Positions 35,670-44,162 of a stretch of DNA of 64,000 nucleotides are shown here, piece by piece. The DNA is from Edaphocola aurantiacus (lineage in GTDB: Bacteria > Bacteroidota > Bacteroidia > Chitinophagales > Chitinophagaceae), in NCBI RefSeq assembly GCF_019797745.1, contig NZ_VOSI01000002.1, positions 434,001 to 498,000 of the forward strand. Direction: 5' to 3'. The first letter of the stretch is position 1; each line of letters opens with the position of its first letter. A program made the position numbers and the translations under genes. The notes under the pieces are model-generated. The model was not told the DNA's origin. It ran no database searches and saw only the letters and a program-made list of their open reading frames with translations.

Positions 35670-36311
35670 ATGAAAAAAGTATTTGCATTAATCCTGGCCG
35701 TGTTAACCCTGAGCACCTCTGCAACTTTTGCACAGGATGCCAAAGCTAAGGCCGTGCTGGATAAGCTTAGTACGAAAATCAAAGGGATGTCCAGCCTTAA
35801 AGCCAGCTTCTCCTTTGTTGCTAAAGATGCAAAGGGTAAGGTACAGCTGAACCAGAAAGGTACCATCATGATGAAAGGTGAGAAATACCATGTGACCGTT
35901 CCTAACCAGGAAATGATCTCTGATGGTAAAACCATGTGGACCTACATGAAAAGTAATAAAGAAGTGCAGGTAGCTAACTACAATCCTGCAGAAATGACAA
36001 TGTCTCCGGCCAAATTATTTTCCGGAAGCTATGCAAAGGATTTTAATTATACCTACGCAGGTCAGCAAACAGTTAATGGTAAAGTAGTAGATATCGTTTA
36101 CCTGACGCCTAAAGCAGCTAAAACTTTTAAAAGTGTAACAATCCTGATCGATCAGACCGGTATGGTTATGAGCGGCAGCGTTGAAGAGAAAAACGGTAAC
36201 TACTATACTTATTCTCTTTCCGGTGTTCAGGCTAATGGCGCAAGCGCTGATGCTTTATACACATTCAATGCAAAGGCTTATCCTGGTGTTGAAGTAATCG
36301 ATTTACGATAG
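35670..36311 (+). CDS. lolA: LolA-like outer-membrane lipoprotein carrier protein
   Basis: Periplasmic protein of 213 residues with a signal peptide (ending ATFAQ). The mature domain shows the LolA half-barrel pattern: SLKASFSFVAKDAKGKVQLNQKGTIMMKGEKYHV, then SDGKTMWTYMKSNKEVQVANY. LolA ferries lipoproteins from the inner to the outer membrane; in Bacteroidota a LolB partner is generally lacking. The abundance of lipoprotein genes in this window fits the role. The family call is good; several paralogues of this fold exist in the phylum, so orthology to E. coli LolA is likely rather than proven. Confidence 0.87.
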   Translation: MKKVFALILAVLTLSTSATFAQDAKAKAVLDKLSTKIKGMSSLKASFSFVAKDAKGKVQLNQKGTIMMKGEKYHVTVPNQEMISDGKTMWTYMKSNKEVQVANYNPAEMTMSPAKLFSGSYAKDFNYTYAGQQTVNGKVVDIVYLTPKAAKTFKSVTILIDQTGMVMSGSVEEKNGNYYTYSLSGVQANGASADALYTFNAKAYPGVEVIDLR

Positions 36312-36334
36312 TATTTTTCTCATCATTTATATTA

Positions 36335-36365
36335 AAAATAGCCACTCTATCCGGGTGGCTATTTT
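36335..36365. terminator. Terminator between lolA and the lipoprotein operon
   Basis: Perfect 11-bp repeat (36335-36345 and 36355-36365), loop of 9 bases, followed by a T-rich stretch on both strands between convergent units. Confidence 0.75.
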
Positions 36366-36417
36366 GTTTTGTAGCAGATAATTTATTCTGCTTTTAAATA
36401 CATCAGGAATACCTGCC

Positions 36418-36825
36418 CTATTGAAAAATATTCACTACTTGTGCAGGGTCATAAACCTGAACTCCCGTAACAACGCCATCCTGCGTTTTTATCGTACACA
36501 CATTACCCATATGAAATTTCAGGCGTCCAAGGTTGCCCGAAGGGTCAATGAGTACGTTTGGATGGGTATAGTTATGGTTATCACGGGGCTTTGGCAGGAT
36601 GAAAATATAATGATCCGGGGGAGACTTGGCTTTATCAAAAATATATTTTAAACAGCCGGAGCACGCCTGATCAGCAACTAATACATAGGTGCTGTTATCC
36701 TTTGCAATATCCTTATTAAATTGCTTTTGAAGATATCGTTCCAACAGAAGAGTGTCTTTGTCCTTATGCTTGCAGGAATAAATACACAGCAGGCTAACTA
36801 TTGCCAGAATAGCTTTTTTTATCAT
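36418..36825 (-). CDS. Lipoprotein with CxxC motif, thioredoxin-fold candidate
   Basis: 135 residues with signal peptide MIKKAILAIVSLLCIYSC, whose last Cys is the lipobox. The mature domain reads strand-CxxC-helix: TYVLVADQACSGCLKYIF, then HYIFILPKP, NVLIDPSGNLG and a last pair of strands. This order is that of a thioredoxin fold with ACSGC as redox site; the family itself was not recognised. It is the last gene of a four-gene unit, 13 bases after the preceding lipoprotein gene. Its signal peptide is almost identical to that of that neighbour, a trace of the local duplication. Confidence 0.7.
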   Translation of the reverse strand: MIKKAILAIVSLLCIYSCKHKDKDTLLLERYLQKQFNKDIAKDNSTYVLVADQACSGCLKYIFDKAKSPPDHYIFILPKPRDNHNYTHPNVLIDPSGNLGRLKFHMGNVCTIKTQDGVVTGVQVYDPAQVVNIFQ

Positions 36826-36838
36826 AATGTCAGGTTGA

Positions 36839-37951
36839 TTACAGCTGGAAAGCAGTTACTAAAATTGTTTTGCGGGTATCGTCTGTTGAGAGCAGGTATA
36901 CCTTTCCGTTAAAAACAAATGATTTTATGGGGTTGCAATGCTTAGGCAGCTCATAGGCTGTTTGTTCAAATTGTTTTTTGTCTATATTGAAAATCACAAT
37001 CCTCTTTTCTCTTGATAAAAGATCATTTATCATGCCGCTTTGCTCATCATAATACTGGTCTGCTCCAATAACCTGAAACAAAAGAATTTTCTGCTTATAC
37101 TTGAGCAACTTGCCGTTTGCACTGTGTGTAGCAAAATATGCAGATGATTCCGTCTTGCTTTGCACACAGGCTTCAGGTGCTGATGCTGCTGCCACGGAGA
37201 ACTGTTTAGGAATCTTAAAATACTCTTTTTTGCCTCCGCTAATCAGCGCTATGGAATCGCAGTACTGAACAGTGTAGGCAACGATGTCTTCGCCCAAGCT
37301 GCAGAAAACAGGATACAGGTCGTTGTAATAAAACTTCCTATACCGCTCCGGAAAAGTGATATCCTCCAGTGGCTGTGTTTCTATCAGCACTTTTCCTTCT
37401 TTGATGATTCCCCTATGTACAATTTTACTGCTGAAATACTGAGTTCGTCCTGTAACTTCCCCTATATTGAGTTTCGGAATGCAATAGATCAGAAAGCTGC
37501 CATTAATGTCAATCTTAAATTCAGAAATTGCGGAATGATAAGCGTCGCCATTTGAAGTACTAAATGAATACTGTTTAGGATTTATCCCGAAGTCCCCATC
37601 TGGGAAAATTTTCAATAGATTCTCATACAACATATGGTACTTCCCTTTATAAAAGGTGAAAGCAATTAGCCCATCAGTAACTCTTTCGGGTAAGGTATCT
37701 ATACCGAGCAAGTGGGTTGCAGTATCGATCTTATAAAGCAAAGAAGCATTCCTGTCCAGCAGTAACAGCAAAGAATCCCTTCCGTTGGCAGCAGGTATCT
37801 TGCTCATATAAATTCTGAAGATGCTTTCTGCCTTGATCTTTAAGGTATCGGTAAATTGCAGTTTATGTTGTACTATCTTATTAACGGGAGCATTACGGCA
37901 GGAGTAAATACACAGCAGGCTAACTACGGCCAGGCTAGCTTTTTTTATCAT
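36839..37951 (-). CDS. Beta-propeller-like lipoprotein, DUF4221-type, downstream tandem copy
   Basis: 370-residue lipoprotein. The signal peptide MIKKASLAVVSLLCIYSC belongs by sequence to the next gene downstream, not to its own paralogue. The mature part has blade-like strands such as SLLLLLDRNASLLYKID, GKYHMLYENLLKIF, and IVIFNIDKKQFEQTAYELP, reminiscent of DUF4221 and other Bacteroidota six-bladed propeller lipoproteins. The exact family is uncertain. By eye about two thirds of residues match the upstream copy (37965-39140). The gene ends 13 bases before the CxxC lipoprotein. The role is unknown. Confidence 0.75.
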   Translation of the reverse strand: MIKKASLAVVSLLCIYSCRNAPVNKIVQHKLQFTDTLKIKAESIFRIYMSKIPAANGRDSLLLLLDRNASLLYKIDTATHLLGIDTLPERVTDGLIAFTFYKGKYHMLYENLLKIFPDGDFGINPKQYSFSTSNGDAYHSAISEFKIDINGSFLIYCIPKLNIGEVTGRTQYFSSKIVHRGIIKEGKVLIETQPLEDITFPERYRKFYYNDLYPVFCSLGEDIVAYTVQYCDSIALISGGKKEYFKIPKQFSVAAASAPEACVQSKTESSAYFATHSANGKLLKYKQKILLFQVIGADQYYDEQSGMINDLLSREKRIVIFNIDKKQFEQTAYELPKHCNPIKSFVFNGKVYLLSTDDTRKTILVTAFQL

Positions 37952-37964
37952 GATATAAGGTTGG

Positions 37965-39140
37965 TTACAGTTCGACAGCGGTTACTAAAATTGTTTTGCG
38001 GGTATCGTCTGTAGAGAGCAGGTATACCATTCCGTTAAAAATACAGGATTTCACAGGGGCACAATTTGCCGGCAGCTCATAGGCTGTTTGCTCAAACTGC
38101 TTTTTGTCCATATCAAAGACGAGCATCCGTTTTTTTTGCGACAGATAATCATTGAGCATACCGGTTTGCTCATCATAATACCGGTCTACTCGTATGGTCT
38201 GAAACAAGAGAATCTTTTGCTTGTATTGAAGTAATTTGCAGTTGGCACTGTGTGTTGCAGCATACGCATCTAATTCCGTCCTGCTTTGTACATACTCTGC
38301 CGGTATTGGTTTTGCAATAACGGAGAACTGCTCGGGAATCTTAAAGTACTCTTTTTTGCCTCCGCTAATCAGCACTATGGAATCGCAGTAATGGTATGTG
38401 TAGGCAATACTATCTCCAAAGCTGCAGAAAACAGGATACAGGTCATTATAATATGATTTTTTATAATACTCAGGAAAAGTTATACCGCCTATTGGCTTTG
38501 TCTCTATCTGTGCTTTACCTTTTTCGATTATTACTCCTTTGTGTACCACTTTACTACTAAAATATCGTTCCCTTCCTGCAGCGTCGATTAAATTATTGAT
38601 CTTTGGCATACAAAAAATCAAAAAACTTTGATCCTTGTCAATCTTAAATTCAGAGATAATGGATTGGTAGGCATATACATCGCCGTTCTTAAATGTGTAA
38701 ACATTGGGTTTTGCATTGAAGTCAGCAGACATAAACATCTTCAATGTATCTTCATATTCTACACAATACTTTCCTTTAAAATAAGTGAATGCTTTCAGAT
38801 CCTCCGTAACCTTTTCAGGCAAGGTATCTACAGCGAGCAATTGATTGGAGGCATCAATCTTATAAAGCAAAGAAGCATTTCTATCCAACAGCAGCAGTAA
38901 AGAATCCCTTCCGTTAGCAGCAGGTATCTTGCTTACATAAATTCTGAAGATATTTTCTGCCCTGATCTTTAAGGTATCAGTAGACTGCAGTTTATGTTGT
39001 GCTATCTTATTAACGGGAGCATCATGGCAGGAAAAAAAAGTGACAGACAGTACAAAAATAAGGTAAACCCCTACAGAAAATTGTAGAGGTTTGCCTGCTT
39101 GTTTATTAAGGTTTCTATTATCCTTTAACCAAAAAGACAT
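37965..39140 (-). CDS. Beta-propeller-like lipoprotein, DUF4221-type, upstream tandem copy
   Basis: 391 residues. The N-terminus is longer than in the sister copy: a charged stretch (MSFWLKDNRNLNKQAGKPLQ), then the hydrophobic segment and lipobox VTFFSC. After the lipid Cys both copies run in register: DAPVNKI, QHKLQ, IPAANGRDSLLLLLDRNAS, ALISGGKKEYFKIP-like strands and the ending LLSTDDTRKTILVTA. This copy keeps what looks like the ancestral leader. It starts 4 bases after the stop of the 163-residue lipoprotein gene and ends 13 bases before its duplicate, so all are one unit. Function unknown. Confidence 0.75.
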   Translation of the reverse strand: MSFWLKDNRNLNKQAGKPLQFSVGVYLIFVLSVTFFSCHDAPVNKIAQHKLQSTDTLKIRAENIFRIYVSKIPAANGRDSLLLLLDRNASLLYKIDASNQLLAVDTLPEKVTEDLKAFTYFKGKYCVEYEDTLKMFMSADFNAKPNVYTFKNGDVYAYQSIISEFKIDKDQSFLIFCMPKINNLIDAAGRERYFSSKVVHKGVIIEKGKAQIETKPIGGITFPEYYKKSYYNDLYPVFCSFGDSIAYTYHYCDSIVLISGGKKEYFKIPEQFSVIAKPIPAEYVQSRTELDAYAATHSANCKLLQYKQKILLFQTIRVDRYYDEQTGMLNDYLSQKKRMLVFDMDKKQFEQTAYELPANCAPVKSCIFNGMVYLLSTDDTRKTILVTAVEL

Positions 39141-39144
39141 AAGC

Positions 39145-39636
39145 TTAGTTTGATTTGGTTACAGGGATAACGAGTTTGATCGCAGCAGGATCTGATGGAT
39201 CGAAAACGCCTAAAAATAAAGCATTCTCCTTGTTTTCGTTGATGCGGAGTTTGAGCTTAAGCTCTCCGGAAAGTACTTTCTGGAACATGTCCTCGCCAAT
39301 AAGCTTACGGAAGTCTTCATTATGATTGTCAGTGCCCTCAGAAATGGTAGTGGAGCACTCCCTCCATGCTTCGTATTCGCCTTTTTTTGACTTCCAATAG
39401 GCATCCCATAACATATCCCAGAAGCTTGGCGTACAAACCACCTCATCAAAACAGTCATTACCACCATTTAAACAATCTTCTGCATCTTTGTCCCAATGCC
39501 TGGTAGCTACCTGACCCTGTATGGTCATGAGGTTAATGTTTGGAGTCTTGCTCCGGGCCGGGTTTTTTGCCTCATCTTTTTGACAGGCGGTCAGGCTCAT
39601 CCCTATGGCGGGTATAAGCACCAGTAATTTTTTCAT
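39145..39636 (-). CDS. Lipoprotein of unknown function, first gene of the four-lipoprotein unit
   Basis: 163 residues with lipobox LTAC. The mature part contains four further cysteines: two in EDCLNGGNDCFDE, one in EVVCTPS and one in AWRECST. An aromatic patch follows (FWDMLWDAYWKSKKG) and a C-terminal beta segment (KLKLRINENKENALFLGVFD). The acidic, Cys-containing middle could bind metal or form disulfides. I do not recognise the family. It leads the unit, with 4-, 13- and 13-base gaps between genes, so the products are likely made together at the cell envelope. Confidence 0.65.
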   Translation of the reverse strand: MKKLLVLIPAIGMSLTACQKDEAKNPARSKTPNINLMTIQGQVATRHWDKDAEDCLNGGNDCFDEVVCTPSFWDMLWDAYWKSKKGEYEAWRECSTTISEGTDNHNEDFRKLIGEDMFQKVLSGELKLKLRINENKENALFLGVFDPSDPAAIKLVIPVTKSN

Positions 39637-39744
39637 TTTGTACGGTTTTAGATGTTAATAATAAAACCGAAATACGTCAATGAGATTGAATTACGATGTT
39701 AACCAATTCCTAAATATATAAACAAATAATATTAATTAAAATAA

Positions 39745-40311
39745 TTATTTAACAGTCAGAGACTTTTCCTTCTTAAAAAGATAATATACTTTTTCATTGT
39801 CATTATCGATGCGCCGCATAACCAATGAATCTGCGCTTATATACTCAACTATAAAGCGGGTAATATCACCTTCTTTACCAATACGTGCAGGATCATACAC
39901 GATGACGCTGTCCTGCCGTTCGGTGTACCAGTAAGATGTGTCTCTGGAATCGGGCAAAATATTAATAACCCGGTTACGATCGGTCATGATCATGGCATAC
40001 TTTCCCACTATTGAGGCTTTATACTCCTCAAACTCTTCCTTCATCATATCGTATTTATACTTTTTCAGGTAGTTTTTATACGACTCTACACTGCTGTACT
40101 GGCGGTGATCCGGTACCTCTTCTATATACTCTATTTCATTAAGGAATGTTTTCCATTCCTCACATTCGCGATAGTAATCCGGCGACAATGTAATATCCTT
40201 TAGCAGCCAGGTTCCGGTGATATTTTTGCGGATATAACTTTGCTGTACCAGAGCAGATGCCCCGGCGGTAAGCAACAATAAAAGTGCTGAGATGTATAAT
40301 TTCCGATACAT
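39745..40311 (-). CDS. Secreted lipocalin-like protein of unknown function
   Basis: 188 residues with an N-terminal hydrophobic signal (LYISALLLLLTAGASA), without a lipobox Cys. NITGTWLLKDITLS is the start pattern of lipocalin-like and META-type small barrels in Bacteroidota. A charged helical insert with many Tyr, Glu and Lys follows (about 50-100), then strands YAMIMTDRNRVINILP and SVIVYDPARI. The lipocalin-like call is by pattern and low in certainty. It lies between the lipoprotein operon and the divergent receptor gene. Confidence 0.6.
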   Translation of the reverse strand: MYRKLYISALLLLLTAGASALVQQSYIRKNITGTWLLKDITLSPDYYRECEEWKTFLNEIEYIEEVPDHRQYSSVESYKNYLKKYKYDMMKEEFEEYKASIVGKYAMIMTDRNRVINILPDSRDTSYWYTERQDSVIVYDPARIGKEGDITRFIVEYISADSLVMRRIDNDNEKVYYLFKKEKSLTVK

Positions 40312-40469
40312 AATATATTAATAAAATATAAGCAAATTGCACTGATCGTGACAATTTTAAGACATAAATATGTAAAATATTCCTAAAATAATATATAAAT
40401 CACAGAAAAACAGCATTTATTGAATAATTTCGGGCTCCTTTTTACACTACTATATTAACAGTAATTTCC

Positions 40470-42851
40470 ATGAAATCTCTATATACGATCGTCAGCCTTA
40501 TGTGTATAAGTCCGATGGTGTCTCTGGCACAATCAGCATCGCTGCACATTACGGGTAAGGTATTTGACGAAACCAAGGCTCCGGCATCTTATGCCGATAT
40601 CCGCTTATACCGTTCTGCCGATTCTTCTTTTGTATCCGGTGTGCCTTCTGCAGAGGATGGCAGCTTCGAAATGAAGGCAGAAAACGGAAAATACTATGCT
40701 ACGGTTTCTCTTTTCGGTCTGTCCAGCAAAATAGTTCCTATCAGCAAGCAAACGGGCGAGGTTGATCTCGGTTCTGTATACCTGAAAGCAACTGCTGTAG
40801 GCCTTAAAGAAGTTACGGTAACTGCAGATCAGAACCAGATGTCGCTCAAGATTGATAAAAGGGTATTTAATGTGGCCTCAGATCTGAACAACCAGGGCGC
40901 AAATGCTACCGAGGTGTTGCAGAATATTCCTTCTATTACTGTAGATGCTGAAGGCAATGTAAGTCTGCGGGGTAGCCAGAATGTGCGTATCCTTATTGAC
41001 GGCAAGCTTTCAGGTTTTGCGTCTTCGGCAGATGCGCTGCAGCAACTGCAATCCGATATGATCGATAAGATCGAAGTGATCACCAATGCCTCTGCACGAT
41101 ATGATGCACAGGGCGAATCGGGTATCATCAATATTATCCTGAAAAAGAATCAGAAAGCGGGTTTTAACGGTTCGGTGACCCTGAGAACGGGTTACTACCC
41201 CGATCATGGTGTTGGTATTAATGCCAATTACCGTACGGGGAAATTCAACTTCTTCGGCTCCTATACCTTGAGTCGCAGAGAACATCCCGGCACCAGCTAT
41301 ACCGATCAGCGGGTGCAGAATGCCGATACAGGTTTTGCCTACCACCAGGATTACCGACATGAACGCAAAAAATGGGGTAATAATGGTTCTTTTGGCTTTG
41401 ATTATATGATCAATGATAAAAATACCCTCAGCGTCACCGCATCTGTACGTTCTGGTTTGGGCAATAATGTGTATTACCGGACGTATGAAAACTATGATCT
41501 GAATAATACCTTACTGAGTACGGATCAGCGGGATGAAACAGCCCGCGAAATGGAAGACCTGTTTGAAGGTAGCATTGCCTACACCCGAAAGTTCAACAAA
41601 CCGGGTATGGAATGGAAAACGGAAGTGAAAGGTTTCCGTGACCAGGACTATGAGCGTTCCAATTATACCGAAACCTCTACCCGCTACAGCGAAACAGAAT
41701 TGGAATATTCCAAGGCTTATGTAACGGAACAGAACTTATTAATACAATCCGATCTTACGATTCCTTTTGCTAAAGATGGTAAAGTAGAACTGGGTGGCCG
41801 TAGTCAGAACCGTTATTTTCTAAACGAATTCCGCTTTGGCGAAATGAATGCAGGCAACTGGGAAACGCCACAGGCATTCAACGATAATTTTGATTATGTG
41901 GAAAAGGTACATGCAGGCTATGTAATGGCATCTAATACTTTCGGAAAGCTGGGTATGCAGGCCGGCATCAGAGGAGAATATTCTGATGTCCGTACCAGAC
42001 AACAGTCGCAGAGCCAGTGGAACAAAAAGGAGTATATGAACTGGTTTCCGAGTGCAGCCATTTCATACCAGTACAGCAAGCAGAAAACATTCCAGCTGAG
42101 CTACAGCCGCCGCATTAATCGTCCGGGTCAGTGGGATCTGATGCCGTTTATGAAATTCGGCGATAACCGTGAAATGCGTGTGGGTAATCCTAACCTTAAT
42201 CCGGAGTACACCGATGCCCTGGAGTTCAGCTTTATGCAGAACTGGGAAAAAGGTTCCCTGCTATCATCTGTATACTACCGCAAAACCACCGATAAGATTG
42301 AGCGCATGGCATCCTATGGCAGTGACGGTATTATATACCGCATACCTTTGAATGTTGCAGACAGAAATGCTTACGGACTGGAACTGAATGGTAATTACAC
42401 TCTGAGCAGTTGGGCACGCGTGACCAGTGGCTTCAACTTCTTTAAAGAGGTAGTATTCGGTACCTACCAGAACGAACATTTTGAGGTGAATAACTTTAGC
42501 TGGACAAACCGGACTTCCTTTAACTTTACTCTGCCTCAACGTTGGAGAATACAGGTATCCGGTAACTATGAAGCGCCTAAGGTAAATCCGCAAGGTCGCT
42601 CTCTGGCAGTGTATTTTGCCGATTTCGGTATGACAAAAGACATACTCCGCAGCAAAGCTACTATCGGACTTAATGTGAATGATGTATTCAATACCCGTAA
42701 GTGGCGCAGCATTACAGAAACTGCTGAGATCTACTCTGAGAGCATGTTCCAGTGGCGCCCGAGAAGTATAAGACTGGTGTTTAATTATCGCTTCAACCAG
42801 CAACCTAAAGATCATTCCAAAATGGATGATATGATGGACGGAGAAGCTTAA
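40470..42851 (+). CDS. TonB-dependent receptor-like outer-membrane beta-barrel family protein
   Basis: 793-residue outer-membrane protein. A signal peptide (ends VSLAQ) is followed by a carboxypeptidase-regulatory-like domain (LHITGKVFDETKAPASYADIRLY, about 25-95). A plug-like domain follows (NNQGANATEVLQNIPSITVDAEGNVSLRGSQNVRILIDGK, then ARYDAQGESGIINIILK). The long barrel carries alternating aromatic strands to the C-terminus. This is the outer membrane beta-barrel family arrangement, usually without a SusD partner, and none is present. The ligand may be a metal complex, peptide or other small molecule; it cannot be deduced. Confidence 0.92.
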   Translation: MKSLYTIVSLMCISPMVSLAQSASLHITGKVFDETKAPASYADIRLYRSADSSFVSGVPSAEDGSFEMKAENGKYYATVSLFGLSSKIVPISKQTGEVDLGSVYLKATAVGLKEVTVTADQNQMSLKIDKRVFNVASDLNNQGANATEVLQNIPSITVDAEGNVSLRGSQNVRILIDGKLSGFASSADALQQLQSDMIDKIEVITNASARYDAQGESGIINIILKKNQKAGFNGSVTLRTGYYPDHGVGINANYRTGKFNFFGSYTLSRREHPGTSYTDQRVQNADTGFAYHQDYRHERKKWGNNGSFGFDYMINDKNTLSVTASVRSGLGNNVYYRTYENYDLNNTLLSTDQRDETAREMEDLFEGSIAYTRKFNKPGMEWKTEVKGFRDQDYERSNYTETSTRYSETELEYSKAYVTEQNLLIQSDLTIPFAKDGKVELGGRSQNRYFLNEFRFGEMNAGNWETPQAFNDNFDYVEKVHAGYVMASNTFGKLGMQAGIRGEYSDVRTRQQSQSQWNKKEYMNWFPSAAISYQYSKQKTFQLSYSRRINRPGQWDLMPFMKFGDNREMRVGNPNLNPEYTDALEFSFMQNWEKGSLLSSVYYRKTTDKIERMASYGSDGIIYRIPLNVADRNAYGLELNGNYTLSSWARVTSGFNFFKEVVFGTYQNEHFEVNNFSWTNRTSFNFTLPQRWRIQVSGNYEAPKVNPQGRSLAVYFADFGMTKDILRSKATIGLNVNDVFNTRKWRSITETAEIYSESMFQWRPRSIRLVFNYRFNQQPKDHSKMDDMMDGEA

Positions 42852-42902
42852 GTATAAAAAGAAAGAGGAAATGCGATGTGCATTTCCTCTTTCTTTTTAT
42901 AC
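42852..42902. terminator. Bidirectional terminator after the receptor gene
   Basis: Perfect 23-bp inverted repeat (42852-42874 and 42880-42902, loop gatgt), directly after the stop codon, with A/T-rich arms that give T-runs both ways. Confidence 0.9.
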
Positions 42903-42910
42903 GCTATTTC

Positions 42911-44110
42911 TTACAGTACGCCTACTTCCTGCATGCAGGTTTTCATCATCTGGTACGTACGTTCGATATCATTATCCAAACCTATGGAGAAGCGGATCAG
43001 ACCATCACTCAGGCCCATTTCTGCCTGCTCTTCTGCCGGGATTTCGCTCGAAGTAGAAGAACCCGGAGCACTGAATAGTGTTTTATAAAAACCAAGGCTC
43101 ACCGCCAGGTAACCGATATTGCGGTGCTGCATCAGTTCCATCAGCTCATTCGCTTTATCCAGGCTGCCAACATCAATGGTCATCATCCCACCAAAGCCGT
43201 ATTCTGCATTGTACATTTTCTTGTATAGTTCATGTCCGCTATGACTTGGTAGTCCGTTATACACAACTTTCAGGCCATCCTGTTCAAAACGCTCTGCCAG
43301 GAACAAAGCATTACGGCTGTGCTGCTGAATACGGATGTGCAGGGTGCGTAGGTTTTTCAGAATACTGGCCGAACGGTAGCTGTCCATGGTTGGTCCCAGT
43401 AGCATTGCTGCGCCATCATTTACATTTCTCAGATCATCGATGAATTGCTGTGTACCACATACCACACCACCAACGGTATCACTGCTGCCGTTGATAAACT
43501 TGGTCAGGCTGTGAATGACTACATCTGCACCTAAAGATACCGGCGCAATAGCCAGTGGAGAGAAGGTGTTATCCACCACCAGTTTTAAGTTATGTTTTTT
43601 AGCCAATGCTGCCATGCCGGCAATATCGGTAATCTCCATAAGGGGATTGCTCACCGTTTCGCAATACAGCACTTTGGTCTGCGGGGTAATGGCTTTTTCA
43701 ACAATATCCAGTTTGGTGCTATCCACAAAAGTGGTGTGTATATTCAGCTTTGGCAGAAAATTTTTCATGAAAGCATAAGTACCTCCGTAGATGGTCCTGC
43801 TTGATACAATATGGTCACCTGCACCACACAGTTGTAATAAGGTCGCGGTAATGGCGCCCATACCGGAGGCGGTTACATTAGCGGCCTCGGTGTTTTCCAT
43901 AGCGGCCAGGGCCTGGCCCAGGTATAAGTTGCTTGGAGAGGAATGTCTTGAATACAGGTAACAACCTTCTGCATTGCCTTCAAAAGTGTCGAACATCTTT
44001 TTGGCTGAAAGAAAGGTATACGTAGAAGAATCTGAAATAGACGGGTTGACTCCTCCGAATTCACCGAAATACTGTAAATCCTGAATTTTGTCTGCGGGAT
44101 TAAAGCTCAT
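42911..44110 (-). CDS. Cys/Met-metabolism PLP enzyme (trans-sulfuration family)
   Basis: PLP-dependent enzyme of 399 residues in the cystathionine gamma-synthase/lyase and methionine gamma-lyase family. Motifs are YSRHSSPS near 53-60, ASGMGAITATLLQL, the pyridine-binding Asp in VVDNTFSPLA, and the Schiff-base Lys204 in HSLTKF. At 108-112 it reads YGGTY; the Cys typical of methionine gamma-lyases at this place (YGCTF) is a Gly. That favours a synthase, sulfhydrylase or cystathionine lyase over a true methionine gamma-lyase. No met or cys genes are adjacent to decide. Confidence 0.88.
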   Translation of the reverse strand: MSFNPADKIQDLQYFGEFGGVNPSISDSSTYTFLSAKKMFDTFEGNAEGCYLYSRHSSPSNLYLGQALAAMENTEAANVTASGMGAITATLLQLCGAGDHIVSSRTIYGGTYAFMKNFLPKLNIHTTFVDSTKLDIVEKAITPQTKVLYCETVSNPLMEITDIAGMAALAKKHNLKLVVDNTFSPLAIAPVSLGADVVIHSLTKFINGSSDTVGGVVCGTQQFIDDLRNVNDGAAMLLGPTMDSYRSASILKNLRTLHIRIQQHSRNALFLAERFEQDGLKVVYNGLPSHSGHELYKKMYNAEYGFGGMMTIDVGSLDKANELMELMQHRNIGYLAVSLGFYKTLFSAPGSSTSSEIPAEEQAEMGLSDGLIRFSIGLDNDIERTYQMMKTCMQEVGVL

Positions 44111-44162
44111 AATACCAACTGAATTTTGATTAACGTTTTAATAGATTTGTTTATCTTTTTGA

